Shown one piece after another: positions 17,458 through 26,013 of a DNA stretch of 47,595 nucleotides; position 1 is the stretch's first letter, and every line of letters begins with the position of its first letter. The stretch is from CAYJAZ01 sp964371865 (lineage in GTDB: Bacteria; Desulfobacterota; Desulfovibrionia; Desulfovibrionales; Desulfovibrionaceae): positions 1 through 47,595 of the forward strand of contig CAYJOR010000018.1 of the NCBI GenBank assembly GCA_964371865.1, in the 5' to 3' direction. Made by a program: the position numbers and the translations under genes. The notes beneath the pieces were generated by a model that saw nothing but the letters and a program-made list of their open reading frames with translations, was not told where the DNA came from and did not search any database.

Positions 17458-18039
17458 ATGTATAAGCATCTGAAAAAAATTTCTTTTTTGTTTATTGCTT
17501 TAAGTTTGACAGCTTGTTCTAAGGTAGAAGTTACGAATCCTTTTGCGACTGACCCTATAGCTGTTGAATCTGTTAATTATGGGCAAATAATAGATATACC
17601 AGTTCCGTCTTATATGAAAAGAGATGATGGTAAGTCGCTGGTAACACTTGGAGAAAATAATCAATCTGTTGGAGTTGAAACTTTTTCAGGTGGTAGTGAT
17701 GTAGTTACGCTTAATAATACAATGATTCATATAATGGCGAAAAATGGTTGGTCATTGCTTGGATTTAAGGCTGATTCAAGATATGTTCAAATACACAAAA
17801 AAGATGTGCGCTTAGCAGTTTTGTATCTTGAAAAAGATTTAGTTTCAACAAATTTAGAAGTTTGGGTTTTTGATAATATGGAAGAAAACTCTTCTCGTGA
17901 ATACTATAATACTTCACAACTTCCTAAAACTTTTCAAGATGACGCTTCTTTAGTTAAAACAGAACTTGGTGATAACGTACAAAATTCTGTAGACTCCTTA
18001 GAGGGCGCAGATTCTGATATCGAACAATTAACAAAATAA
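17458..18039 (+). CDS. Predicted lipoprotein of unknown function
   Basis: The ATG at 17458 is chosen because GAGG (17448-17451) is well spaced from it; a TTG six bases upstream is also in frame. The product of 193 residues has a lipoprotein signal peptide: basic KHLKK, a hydrophobic run, and the lipobox LTAC with Cys20. The rest has short conserved-looking blocks (VESVNYGQIIDIPVPSYM; MIHIMAKNGWSLLGFK; RLAVLYLEKD) and an acidic, Gln/Ser-rich C-terminus. It is probably anchored in the envelope. The coaBC gene follows 12 bases after the stop, so they share a transcript. I recognise no named family beyond uncharacterised lipoproteins. Confidence 0.75.
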   Translation: MYKHLKKISFLFIALSLTACSKVEVTNPFATDPIAVESVNYGQIIDIPVPSYMKRDDGKSLVTLGENNQSVGVETFSGGSDVVTLNNTMIHIMAKNGWSLLGFKADSRYVQIHKKDVRLAVLYLEKDLVSTNLEVWVFDNMEENSSREYYNTSQLPKTFQDDASLVKTELGDNVQNSVDSLEGADSDIEQLTK

Positions 18040-18051
18040 ATATAGAGAGTT

Positions 18052-19269
18052 ATGGATAAACATCTACTTTTTGAATTACCTGAAATGAAAAAAATTCACC
18101 TTGGGGTGACAGGTTCTATTGCTGCGTACAAATCTATTGAGCTAATGCGTGCCTTGCAAAAAGCCGGTGTAGAAGTGAGTGTTACTTTAACTGACTCTGC
18201 CATGAAGTTTATTTCACCTCTTACTTTTGAATCGCTCGGCGCAAAACCTGTATACAAGGGAATGTTTGACGAGCCACTATCTCATCTAGCTCCTACAAAA
18301 GATGCCGATGCCTTCGTTATAGCACCTGCCAGTGCTGATACAATTGCTCAAATAGCTCTTGGAAGGGCAGATAGCCTTTTAGCTGCACAAGCACTAGCTT
18401 TTCCAAAACAATTAGTTATAGCTCCGGCGATGAATCCGCATATGTGGTCAAACCCAGCAACTCAAGATAATGTGAGCATTTTGAAAAGTCGCGGAGTGAT
18501 TTTCATTGGGCCGGATAAAGGAAAAGTTGCTTGTAATGACGATGGAGAAGGTAGACTAGCCTCTGACAAAATTTTATTTCTCAAATCTCTTAAAAGTGTA
18601 GTATCTCAAGATCTTGCCGGTAAAAAAATCTTGATAACTCTTGGTGCTACTCGTGAATATTTTGATAGCGTTCGATACTGGACAAACGGAAGTACCGGCA
18701 TGATGGGAATGTGCTTTGCGCTTTCTGCTTGGCTAAGAGGAGCAGAAGTTCACGCTGTTTGCGGCGAAAATGTTACCCTTTATTCTCCAGATGATGAACT
18801 ATTCCATAGACATGTAGTTGGAACAGCAAGTGAAATGCTTGATACCTCAGCTGAATACTGGAACGATATGGATTATGGTATTTTTACTGCTGCTGTAGCT
18901 GATTTTAGTCCGGAAAAACACACAGGTGGAAAATTTAAAAAGTCTTTAGCTGATGAAGGGTTTTCACTTCGATTTTATCCTAACCAAGATATTTTAAAGC
19001 TTTTAGCGGGTGAGAAGCAAGCACATCAAAAAGTTGTTGGATTTGCGGCAGAATCTGTGCACTCTCAAGAAGAACTAGCCCAGCTTTCTCAAAAGAAATT
19101 AAACTCGAAAAACGCTGATATGATTGTAGGAAATAATGTTGCAGACGCATTTGCTACACTCGATAATAAAGTTTATGTTGCCGATTGCTTTGGAAGAGAA
19201 GAACATTGGCAAAAATTACCTAAAACAGAAATTGCGTGGAATATTCTTACTTGGCTTTCATCTCTTTAA
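18052..19269 (+). CDS. coaBC: Bifunctional phosphopantothenoylcysteine decarboxylase / phosphopantothenate-cysteine ligase
   Basis: Catalyses two successive steps of coenzyme A synthesis: CTP-dependent coupling of cysteine to phosphopantothenate (CoaB), then FMN-dependent decarboxylation (CoaC). 405 residues. The N-terminal CoaC half starts at about residue 15 with GVTGSIAAYKSIELMR and has the FMN/active-site PAMNPHMW near 125 and the substrate-clamp ACNDDGEGR near 162. The C-terminal CoaB half starts near 194 (KKILITLGATREYFDSVR), with nucleotide-binding NGSTGMMG and the KHTGGKFKKS lysine motif. The usual TAGGT is here TLGAT. An ATG twelve codons in (MKKIHLG) could also serve as start. It lies within a run of closely spaced plus-strand genes. 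Confidence 0.95.
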   Translation: MDKHLLFELPEMKKIHLGVTGSIAAYKSIELMRALQKAGVEVSVTLTDSAMKFISPLTFESLGAKPVYKGMFDEPLSHLAPTKDADAFVIAPASADTIAQIALGRADSLLAAQALAFPKQLVIAPAMNPHMWSNPATQDNVSILKSRGVIFIGPDKGKVACNDDGEGRLASDKILFLKSLKSVVSQDLAGKKILITLGATREYFDSVRYWTNGSTGMMGMCFALSAWLRGAEVHAVCGENVTLYSPDDELFHRHVVGTASEMLDTSAEYWNDMDYGIFTAAVADFSPEKHTGGKFKKSLADEGFSLRFYPNQDILKLLAGEKQAHQKVVGFAAESVHSQEELAQLSQKKLNSKNADMIVGNNVADAFATLDNKVYVADCFGREEHWQKLPKTEIAWNILTWLSSL

Positions 19270-19284
19270 TATAAGGATGTATTT

Positions 19285-20115
19285 ATGCTACAACAGTCAT
19301 ATACAATCCCTGTAGAAAAGAAAGTTTGGTTCAATGCCGGACTTGAATTTCTCTATATTCCAAGCGATGAAAGACGTGAAGAACTAAGCACTAAAAAAAC
19401 TCCTGCAAAATCGGTAACTACCGCTAAAGTAAATACTTCTCAAGTTACTCAAGTTTCGGCGGTAGCTCAAGGTGCACAACAAAATAGTTTTCAAGCAAAG
19501 TCTACGCATAATAATATTCAACAGAATAGAGTAACTACTCAAAAAAAATCATCAATTATTGAAAGTCCACGCTCTTCCCAAGAAGCTAGAGAGATTGAGG
19601 AGAACAACAGAAAATCAATTTATCCACTTCCAATTCTTAAGGAATTTGAATGGAGTGATACTTGGAAAGAACTGTATAAAAAAATCATCAGGCACGAAAA
19701 GCCTAAGCTTGCTTGGACTTATACAGGTTTTTATGCCGACCTCATGAAAAATGAAAATGTTGACCCAAAAAGACAAGAACTTGTACGCTCTTTAATTCGT
19801 AAACTGAATAGACCAAATGGAACTCATGTTTTTATTCCTTACGACACTCCTCATAAAGTAGGTGAACTGTTTGAAGAAAATGGAGCAAGTTTTTATTGGT
19901 CAGTCATAGCGCATTTAAAAATTAGAAATCTTCTAGTTTTTGGATCTGAAACAAGAGATACCCTCTTATTGCCAAGTAGGGGACGCTATTCATCTTTCTA
20001 TTATAATGGTCATAAAATCTATGTACTGCCGGATTTAAATAAAATAGAAGACCTTGCAAATCAAGATGCTTTATATAATTATTTAGATAAACAACTTTTA
20101 TCGGTGAATATCTAA
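19285..20115 (+). CDS. Conserved hypothetical protein downstream of coaBC
   Basis: A 276-residue soluble protein beginning 15 bases after coaBC, with AAGGATG in the gap. Residues about 35-105 are a Gln/Thr/Ser-rich linker. Residues about 112-270 look like a folded domain with W-rich motifs (FEWSDTWKELYKKI; KLAWTYTGFYADLM), then HVFIPYDTP, LLVFGSETRD and KIYVLPDLNKI. The alternating hydrophobic strands and FGSETRD segment faintly recall alpha/beta folds such as uracil-DNA-glycosylase-like proteins, but no catalytic motif supports that. Operon position suggests constitutive expression with coaBC. Function unknown. Confidence 0.75.
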   Translation: MLQQSYTIPVEKKVWFNAGLEFLYIPSDERREELSTKKTPAKSVTTAKVNTSQVTQVSAVAQGAQQNSFQAKSTHNNIQQNRVTTQKKSSIIESPRSSQEAREIEENNRKSIYPLPILKEFEWSDTWKELYKKIIRHEKPKLAWTYTGFYADLMKNENVDPKRQELVRSLIRKLNRPNGTHVFIPYDTPHKVGELFEENGASFYWSVIAHLKIRNLLVFGSETRDTLLLPSRGRYSSFYYNGHKIYVLPDLNKIEDLANQDALYNYLDKQLLSVNI

Positions 20116-20206
20116 AGTTTTATTTTCTTTTGCCGTTTAATTTTGTGTAGATACTTTAACGATTTTCGTAAGATTCGGAAAAATACAATGTACTGCAGAG
20201 GCTAAT

Positions 20207-21130
20207 ATGTTCAATATGAAAAATTATATACTTGCTTGTGGATTGAGTGTTCTGTGCTTTTCACCTCTCAGTCTCTATGCCGGAGCTCCACCAAGTGAGC
20301 CCGCAGATGTAGTGAATGCAAGTTCTGCTCAAACTGCCGCACAACCGGCGGTGAGTTCGTCAACTGTAAATGCAAATATACAAGGATTACCTATTTCTGG
20401 TGCGACCAATAGAAAAAATCCTTATACAAATGTTGCACAAATTCCACCTCCGAAGATTGTGAAAATGTCAGACCTTGAAGAAGATCCGTGTGCAGATGTT
20501 AAAGTGCAATCTTCTTCTAGTTATGCACCATCTACTGTAAGCGCACCACCTCAACAAATGCAGGTTCAAACAACTAGAACTTTGTACGATTACCCAGTTC
20601 CACCTGATACAATTTATGATATGGAAAAAATCCGTATTGATAAAGATGAAGTTGAAATGCGTGAATTTAAAGTACAAATTCGAGAACTTGCAAGTCAAAT
20701 GTTTGAAACTTTTTCCGGTGACGCTCTTCAAGGATTTGCTGCATATCCTGTGACTTTTGTAAATCTTGAAAATTATAATAGTACCTCTGATTTTGGTCGC
20801 TATATTGCAGAAGCACTTATTTTTGAGTTAAATCAGCGCGGTTTTCCTGTGAATGATGCAAAAGTGAGTAATAAAATAGTGTTTCGTGATGATGGGCAAT
20901 TTGTCTTTAAAACTCACGGTTCAGAACGTGTGACAAATTCAAGAGCTGTTTTCCTTGTAGGTACTTATCTGAAGGAGAAAGCAGGAATCTTTGTTAATGC
21001 TCGTTTGGTGCATAATAACGGTGATGTGTTGCGCACGGCTCAAATGGTGCTTCCAATGAATACGATGCTTGATGGTATGACAAAAGCTCCACTTCTTTCA
21101 GGCGGCTCGTTGCCAATAAGAGGAGAATAA
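20207..21130 (+). CDS. FlgO-like secreted/outer-membrane protein (first copy)
   Basis: A 307-residue exported protein. An N-terminal signal peptide ends near residue 25 (SPLSLYAG), followed by a Pro/Ala/Ser-rich linker of about 100 residues. From about 165 there is an FlgO-type domain: YPVTFVNLENYNSTSDFGRYIAEALIFELNQRGFPV, then a strand-rich part ending VLRTAQMVLPMN. FlgO is an outer-membrane-associated protein needed for flagellar stability or motility in vibrios. Members elsewhere are general envelope proteins. GAGG precedes the ATG. The next gene starts one base after the stop, so the three genes 20207-22014 form an operon, with cheV just beyond. Confidence 0.7.
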   Translation: MFNMKNYILACGLSVLCFSPLSLYAGAPPSEPADVVNASSAQTAAQPAVSSSTVNANIQGLPISGATNRKNPYTNVAQIPPPKIVKMSDLEEDPCADVKVQSSSSYAPSTVSAPPQQMQVQTTRTLYDYPVPPDTIYDMEKIRIDKDEVEMREFKVQIRELASQMFETFSGDALQGFAAYPVTFVNLENYNSTSDFGRYIAEALIFELNQRGFPVNDAKVSNKIVFRDDGQFVFKTHGSERVTNSRAVFLVGTYLKEKAGIFVNARLVHNNGDVLRTAQMVLPMNTMLDGMTKAPLLSGGSLPIRGE

Positions 21131-21131
21131 T

Positions 21132-21410
21132 ATGAAAACATCATGTAAAAAAAGCATGTTAATGATAATTTTCCTTTGCTTAATGTTGTTCATGGTAGGT
21201 TGTTCTAAAAATGCTGGTTCGTCTTTTGTATCGACTTCTGGAAAATCATCAAACTGGGCATATGCTAAAGAGCTGCAGGCAGAAGGTAGATACGAAATTG
21301 CTAAAGAATATATGTTGCTTGCACTATCGCAAGCGCAAACAATGGACGAGCAAAATTGGATTGAACGTGAACTCTTTGCTCTAGACCTACAAATAAAAAC
21401 AAGAAGATAA
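21132..21410 (+). CDS. Small lipoprotein in the FlgO-like operon
   Basis: A 92-residue protein with a lipoprotein signal (MKTSCKKSMLM, hydrophobic run, FMVGC, Cys24). The mature part is a short helical pair, WAYAKELQAEGRYEIAKEYMLLALSQA, resembling one tetratricopeptide-like hairpin. It starts one base after the upstream FlgO-like stop and ends four bases before the next FlgO-like gene. The three products therefore probably work together in the envelope, with this one possibly anchoring or chaperoning the FlgO-like proteins. The last point is inference from position only. Confidence 0.75.
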   Translation: MKTSCKKSMLMIIFLCLMLFMVGCSKNAGSSFVSTSGKSSNWAYAKELQAEGRYEIAKEYMLLALSQAQTMDEQNWIERELFALDLQIKTRR

Positions 21411-21414
21411 AATT

Positions 21415-22014
21415 ATGAAAAGAAGATACCCACTTATAGTGATTTTCTTATTAATGCTTGCTCTTTTACTTCCTTTTTCCGCGGCGGCATTTTTGAGTCA
21501 ACCGGAAATTCCGGCAGCAACAAAAAAGCTTGTGTCTGAGCTTGATAAGCAAATCACAAAAAGATATGTAACTAAAGATTCACCTAAGAGTAACCTTGTA
21601 ATGATAAGTACAGTACCGGTTTTTTTGGGAAATTTGAAAACTACAAATCCACTCTCTAGACAAATCTCTGAAGAAATTTCGTCAGCAATGTCAGAAAAAG
21701 GCTACAAGCTGAACGAACTAAGAAAAGCTGATATTCTTACTATTATAGAAAAAGAAGGTGAATTTGTTCTTACTCGTGATGTGAAAGAACTTCTCAACTC
21801 TTCAGCGAATGGAGTTGGTGTTGTAACAGGAACTTATACGAAAACCTCTGAAAATATTCGCTATAACATAAGTGTGATACACCTTCCAACAAATGAAGTT
21901 ATGGCAAAATCATCAATGACCATTCCAATTAGAAGCGAACTTTTTGAACTTCTTGTTGAAGATGATGTTCCAAAACCGCCTCTTATGCCAAGTGTACGCA
22001 CAACTTTGAACTAA
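21415..22014 (+). CDS. FlgO-like exported protein (second copy)
   Basis: A 199-residue exported protein with a signal peptide (MKRRYPLIVIFLLMLALLL, cleavage near SAAA). An FlgO-type domain follows: TVPVFLGNLKTTNPLSRQISEEISSAMSEKGYKL, then DILTIIEKEGEFVLTRDVKELL and VVTGTYTKTSENIRYNISVIHL. It shares its layout with the larger FlgO-like protein two genes upstream but lacks the long linker. This looks like an old duplication around the small lipoprotein. It is the last gene of the three-gene operon. A role in flagellar or envelope structure is inferred from the family and from cheV following 104 bases later. Confidence 0.7.
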   Translation: MKRRYPLIVIFLLMLALLLPFSAAAFLSQPEIPAATKKLVSELDKQITKRYVTKDSPKSNLVMISTVPVFLGNLKTTNPLSRQISEEISSAMSEKGYKLNELRKADILTIIEKEGEFVLTRDVKELLNSSANGVGVVTGTYTKTSENIRYNISVIHLPTNEVMAKSSMTIPIRSELFELLVEDDVPKPPLMPSVRTTLN

Positions 22015-22118
22015 TATTTTCTATTAGACAGCTGGGAATTTTTCCTGTAAAATAAAGCTTTCAAAATTGAAAAAAAGTGTATTTTTTCTCAATAACTACT
22101 TCAAAAATTGGAGGATAA

Positions 22119-23060
22119 ATGGCACAGACAAATATACTTCTTGAATCGGGTACTAATGAGCTTGAAATTGTTGAGTTCTATATTGATGAAGAAGGTTATC
22201 GTGGGCATTATGGTATAAACGTTGCGAAAGTTGTTGAAATTATTCGTATGCAAGCAGTTACTTCAATGCCACAAATGAGCCACTTTTCAGTAATGGGTGC
22301 ATTTTCTTATCGTAACGGTAAAATTGTTCCTCTTATTGATTTAGCACTCTTTCTTGATAAACAACCCGAAAGCGTTGAAGATCCTAAAATTATTGTTACT
22401 GAATTCAACAAAGTACAAACTGCTTTTCTTGTATCAGGTGTGAACAGAATTTATAGGTTGAGCTGGGAAGATGTTGAACCTCCGGGAAAATTTTTGCAAA
22501 AAATGAGTGGACAATCTGTTACCGGCGTTGTGAAACTTGAAGGAAGGGTTATTTTCCTTTTAGACTTAGAAGCAATTGTTGCAACTCTTCAACCGAATCT
22601 TGCTCTGCGTGAATATGAAAAAACATCTGAAGATACAAATGTTCGTCAGTTCCGTATATTACATGCGGAGGATTCGGCTTCAATTAGGCACTTAGTGCTT
22701 GCTATGCTCGAAAAAGATGGCAGATTTGAAGTTCTTCAATGTAGTGACGGTAAGGAAGCATTCGATAAGCTTGTTGAAATAAAAAATGAAGCTGTGACGA
22801 ATGAACTGCCAATTGAAAGTTATATTCAAGGGGTTATTACCGATATCGAAATGCCATATATGGATGGATTAGCACTTTGTAAAGAAATTAAAGGTGATTC
22901 AGTACTAAAAAATCTTCCGGTAGCGATATTCTCATCACTTATCACACCTGCAACTGAACATAAAGCGGAGTCTGTAGGGGCTGATGCGCAATACGCAAAA
23001 CCTGATTTAAAAAGTATTGCCGATAAAATGTATAACCTTATGGTATCAAAACTAGGTTAG
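22119..23060 (+). CDS. cheV: Chemotaxis protein CheV (CheW-receiver fusion)
   Basis: A 313-residue scaffold that couples chemoreceptors to the CheA kinase. Residues about 15-170 are a CheW domain (YGINVAKVVEIIRM; GAFSYRNGKIVPLIDLALFL; VTGVVKLEGRVIFLLDLE). Residues about 185-310 are a response-regulator receiver: acidic pocket HAEDSA, phospho-acceptor Asp in VITDIEMPYMDG near residue 247, and the conserved Lys in YAKPDL near 297. Phosphorylation of CheV is known to adjust receptor adaptation. AAATTGGAGGA precedes the ATG. It lies alone after the FlgO-like operon and is followed by a clear terminator. Confidence 0.92.
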   Translation: MAQTNILLESGTNELEIVEFYIDEEGYRGHYGINVAKVVEIIRMQAVTSMPQMSHFSVMGAFSYRNGKIVPLIDLALFLDKQPESVEDPKIIVTEFNKVQTAFLVSGVNRIYRLSWEDVEPPGKFLQKMSGQSVTGVVKLEGRVIFLLDLEAIVATLQPNLALREYEKTSEDTNVRQFRILHAEDSASIRHLVLAMLEKDGRFEVLQCSDGKEAFDKLVEIKNEAVTNELPIESYIQGVITDIEMPYMDGLALCKEIKGDSVLKNLPVAIFSSLITPATEHKAESVGADAQYAKPDLKSIADKMYNLMVSKLG

Positions 23061-23085
23061 TTTCTAGCATAAGTAGATTTTATAA

Positions 23086-23120
23086 GAGAACCGCATGATT
23101 TTATGTGGTTTTCTTTTTTT
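23086..23120 (+). terminator. Rho-independent terminator after cheV
   Basis: The hairpin AGAACCGCAT (23087-23096) with ATGTGGTTTT (23103-23112), which includes G-U pairs, is followed by C and a run of seven T. Confidence 0.8.
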
Positions 23121-23188
23121 AATAATATAGGTTGAGTTTACTTTTGATTTAATTTTTATTATGATAACAAAAAAATGAGGTTTATAGT

Positions 23189-23662
23189 ATGAAAAAAATA
23201 TTTATAATGTTGTTAGCTTTATGTGTATTTACGTCATTTGATGCGAATGCGAAATTGATACCATACGAAGGTGTTGATGCAATAAATGAAGCTTGGGATG
23301 ATTTATCTGACGGTGCAGATAACATTAAAGATACAGTAAAAGAGGGAACAAAAGAAAGTTTGAAGGGTATAGATAATGCCTTTGAAAATGCAAAAGGTGG
23401 CGTAATAAATTTAAAAAACGACGTTTTCTATGGCAATCGTGATGGCGACGACGACAGATTTGGCGACGACGACAGATTTGACGATGACGACAGATTTGAC
23501 GATGACGACAGATTTGACGATGACGACAGATTTGACGATGACGACAGCTTTGATGATGATGACAGGTTTGACGATGACGACAGGTTTGATGACAACGACG
23601 ACGACGATGACGACGACGACGACGATGATGACGACGATGACGACGACAGAGATGATGATTAA
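23189..23662 (+). CDS. Secreted protein with Asp-rich hexapeptide repeats
   Basis: 157 residues. A signal peptide (MKKIFIMLLALCVF, cleavage after DANA) leads to a small helical region of about 60 residues (VDAINEAWDDLSDGADNIKDTVKEG and a second amphipathic helix). A tail follows with eight hexapeptides of the form (D/G)DDD(R/S)F, then a nearly pure Asp run. The tail would carry an extreme negative charge and could bind Ca or other cations in the periplasm or outside the cell. TGAGG precedes the ATG. It is a single-gene unit, and I know no named family. The tail is built from an 18-bp tandem repeat, so its length probably differs between strains. Confidence 0.7.
   Translation: MKKIFIMLLALCVFTSFDANAKLIPYEGVDAINEAWDDLSDGADNIKDTVKEGTKESLKGIDNAFENAKGGVINLKNDVFYGNRDGDDDRFGDDDRFDDDDRFDDDDRFDDDDRFDDDDSFDDDDRFDDDDRFDDNDDDDDDDDDDDDDDDDDRDDD
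23444..23587 (+). repeat. 18-bp tandem repeat, eight units
   Basis: Eight consecutive 18-bp units close to GACGATGACGACAGATTT (23444, 23462, 23480, 23498, 23516, 23534, 23552, 23570). Units 3-5 are identical, unit 6 changes R to S, and units 1-2 start with GGC. A GAC/GAT triplet run continues to about 23658. The units keep frame, so length variation would alter the protein without frameshift. Confidence 0.9.
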
Positions 23663-23737
23663 TTTTTTTTTAAAAACTTTTGCAAAACTATAGTTTGTAG
23701 ATATTTACAGTTTTTATTGAAAAATATCCAGATAAAC

Positions 23738-23890
23738 TAGGGAGTGTTTCTAAATTCAGAAATTTTGTGGAATTTTCAATGAAAAGTGATTTTTTATGAA
23801 GTGCAGTGTATAAACACATACATAAACTGAATAAAAAAACATCTTTGAAGATGAAAAAACACAAAAGAATGAATTTAGAAACACACCCTA
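23738..23890 (+). mobile_element. MITE-like repeat, copy 2
   Basis: The best-preserved copy. The left end TAGGGAGTGTTTCTAAATTC and the reverse complement of the right end TAGGGTGTGTTTCTAAATTC differ at one base, giving about 20-bp terminal inverted repeats with TA at both borders. It is 153 bp and has no gene. Its reverse complement aligns throughout with the copy at 27217-27371. It sits between the convergent Asp-repeat and PH-domain genes. Confidence 0.85.
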
Positions 23891-23900
23891 GTAAAAAATA

Positions 23901-23932
23901 AAAAAAGCCACTCAAATTTTTGGGTGGCTTTT
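23901..23932. terminator. Bidirectional terminator next to MITE copy 2
   Basis: A 13-bp stem (AAAGCCACTCAAA at 23904-23916 with TTTGGGTGGCTTT at 23919-23931, one G-U pair) and a two-base loop. A/T runs on both sides serve the PH-domain gene on the minus strand and the plus-strand gene. Confidence 0.8.
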
Positions 23933-23956
23933 CTGTGTGTTTATTAAATATAATCT

Positions 23957-24340
23957 TTAGCGGTACATACAAAGTGATACAATTTGATTTTTAAATACAT
24001 CCGGATTTTTAATGTTTTTAATATGTAAAACATTATTTCCAGTTCCTGTAATGGTTAGATGCCCATAGTTAAAAATTCTTCCAGCAAATGTTTGGTCAAC
24101 GTGAACGCTTTCAATCTTTTTTATAGGATATTCAAGTACAGTACGGCTGATAATTCCTTTTTTAGAAATAACTCTATAATTTGTTACAGCTACTTCCGAG
24201 AATCTTTGCCAATAAAATATAATTGGTAAAAAAAGACCAAGTGAAAAGAAAATCCACCAAAAGTTATCCCATAATGCAAATTCGCCTTCGTAAGCTACTT
24301 CTTCATCGCTAAGTAATACACTGTTAATATAGCTACCCAT
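23957..24340 (-). CDS. Membrane protein with bacterial PH domain (YdbS/YdbT type)
   Basis: 127 residues. An N-terminal acidic stretch (LLSDEEVAYEGEF) leads into one hydrophobic hairpin or long segment, about residues 24-45 (FWWIFFSLGLFLPIIFYW). A bacterial pleckstrin-homology-like domain of the bPH_2 type follows: AVTNYRVISKKGIISRTVLEYPIKKIESV and HLTITGTGNNVLHIKNI. Such domains bind membrane or protein partners in cell-envelope stress systems, but most are uncharacterised. AGAGGAAAA precedes the ATG. It stands alone on the minus strand. The following 287 bases to the aminotransferase gene hold no gene I can support. Confidence 0.8.
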   Translation of the reverse strand: MGSYINSVLLSDEEVAYEGEFALWDNFWWIFFSLGLFLPIIFYWQRFSEVAVTNYRVISKKGIISRTVLEYPIKKIESVHVDQTFAGRIFNYGHLTITGTGNNVLHIKNIKNPDVFKNQIVSLCMYR

Positions 24341-24627
24341 ATTTTCCTCTGTTATGTTATATAGTTATATGAAATTTTCTATCCGTATTCACATGAATTG
24401 AATCTTGTGTAATTCAAAACCGTTTGAAATCTAACTTGAGTTTATCAAAAAGTCAATCTCAGCTGAATCACTTAATAAGCTGAATATATTCTGAATCAGG
24501 TCAAGAAATTTTACTGTAAATTTTTATTTACAACTTAGATAAAAAAAGCTATGTAAGGCAAAACATAATAAAAGTTTAGAAAAAAAATAACATTTTATAA
24601 TATCAAAATCCGTGTTTAGGAGAAAGT

Positions 24628-25827
24628 ATGCCTCTAGCTTCATTAGCCGATCGTTGTTCTCAAGTATCAAAATTTTTGGTTATGGATATTTTAGCAAAAG
24701 CACAAAAAATGCAAGCGGAAGGTCTTGATATTATTCACTTAGAAATTGGCGAGCCAGATTTTGATACTCCTGAAGACATAACTAAAGTAGGGCAGAAAGC
24801 ATTAGATAATGGAGAAACACATTATACATCTTCGCAAGGTTTGCCACTGTTGAGAGAGACTATTGTTGCGTACTATAAGAAAAAATATAACGTTACAATT
24901 GATGCCGATCAAGTTATTATTTTTCCGGGAAGCTCCTCGGCAATGTTCCTTATTTTCAGTGCTTTATTAAATCCGAATGACGAAGTGGTTATTTCAAATC
25001 CTTCTTACCCTTGTTACAGTAATTTTGTACGCTATGCTGGTGGAAATATAAGAGAAGTTCTTACTTATGAAAACGATGGTTTTCAACTTAGACCAGAAGA
25101 TGTTGCAAAGGCTTTAAATTCAAAAACCAAGGCGATGTTGATAAATTCTCCTACAAATCCAACCGGTATTGTGATGGATGAGGAACGATTAAAGGCTCTT
25201 GTAAGTGTGCGTGATGAATTTGCAAAGCAGAACAATAATATAAGCCCCGTAATTATTTCAGATGAAATTTACCACGGGCTCAGTTATGCCGGCGAAGAAC
25301 ATACGATTCTTGAATACACAGAAAATGCAATTGTTTTAAACGGTTTTTCAAAGGCTTATGCGATGACAGGCTGGAGATTAGGTTATGCTATTGTTCCAAA
25401 AGAATATGCAGATTCTTTAGTAAAACTTATATCAAATTTCTTTTTATCTACTAATACTATGAGTCAATATGCAGGTGTTTATGCGCTAAACGAAGCAGAA
25501 CACCACATAGAATCTATGCGTAAAATTTATAATGAACGACGTGTTTTTGTGCTTAAAGCTTTACGTGAACTTGACTTTCAAATTCCAGTTGAGCCTCTTG
25601 GTGCATTCTATGTGCTTATAAATGCGCGACATCTTGCAGAAAAATTTGATGGTTCTTCCATAAAACTCGCGTATGATATTTTAGATAAAGTTCACCTTGG
25701 TGTAACTCCCGGTAGTGAATTTGGTTCACAAACAGAAGGATTTTTACGAATATCTTATGCTAATTCTATGGAAAATCTCGAAAGAGCAATGGAAAGATTG
25801 GCTACTTATATTAAGAAATACCATTAG
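24628..25827 (+). CDS. Class I/II PLP-dependent aminotransferase
   Basis: A 399-residue fold-type I aminotransferase that moves amino groups between an amino acid and a 2-oxoacid. Landmarks are HLEIGEPDFDTP near residue 36, SSQGLPLLRETI near 71, the cofactor-binding region FPGSSSAMF near 98, NSPTNPTG near 173-180, SDEIYHGL near 211, the Schiff-base lysine in FSKAYAMTGWRLGY near 242, and the carboxylate-binding Arg in FLRISYA near 375. Aspartate, LL-diaminopimelate-like and aromatic transaminases share these motifs, so the substrate is not determined. TTAGGAG precedes the ATG. No biosynthetic neighbours narrow the role. Confidence 0.85.
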   Translation: MPLASLADRCSQVSKFLVMDILAKAQKMQAEGLDIIHLEIGEPDFDTPEDITKVGQKALDNGETHYTSSQGLPLLRETIVAYYKKKYNVTIDADQVIIFPGSSSAMFLIFSALLNPNDEVVISNPSYPCYSNFVRYAGGNIREVLTYENDGFQLRPEDVAKALNSKTKAMLINSPTNPTGIVMDEERLKALVSVRDEFAKQNNNISPVIISDEIYHGLSYAGEEHTILEYTENAIVLNGFSKAYAMTGWRLGYAIVPKEYADSLVKLISNFFLSTNTMSQYAGVYALNEAEHHIESMRKIYNERRVFVLKALRELDFQIPVEPLGAFYVLINARHLAEKFDGSSIKLAYDILDKVHLGVTPGSEFGSQTEGFLRISYANSMENLERAMERLATYIKKYH

Positions 25828-26013
25828 AGTATATCCTAGAAAAATATTCTAATAAAGATTTAAAAAGGTTAGTTTTGTATTTGCTAAAATAATAGTTTTT
25901 TCTCTTTAACTATATTGAATATAATTGCTTTTCCTTGACATTATGTAGTTTTTGTATAAATTATAGTATTAGGTCTTACATTGTCTGAAGCACTTTTTTA
26001 TGGGAGCTCTATA

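Noticed and set aside
23430..23693. Plus-strand frame giving a Met-Thr-rich repeat protein
   Set aside because: It is the alternative frame of the Asp-repeat array, without signal peptide or ribosome site.
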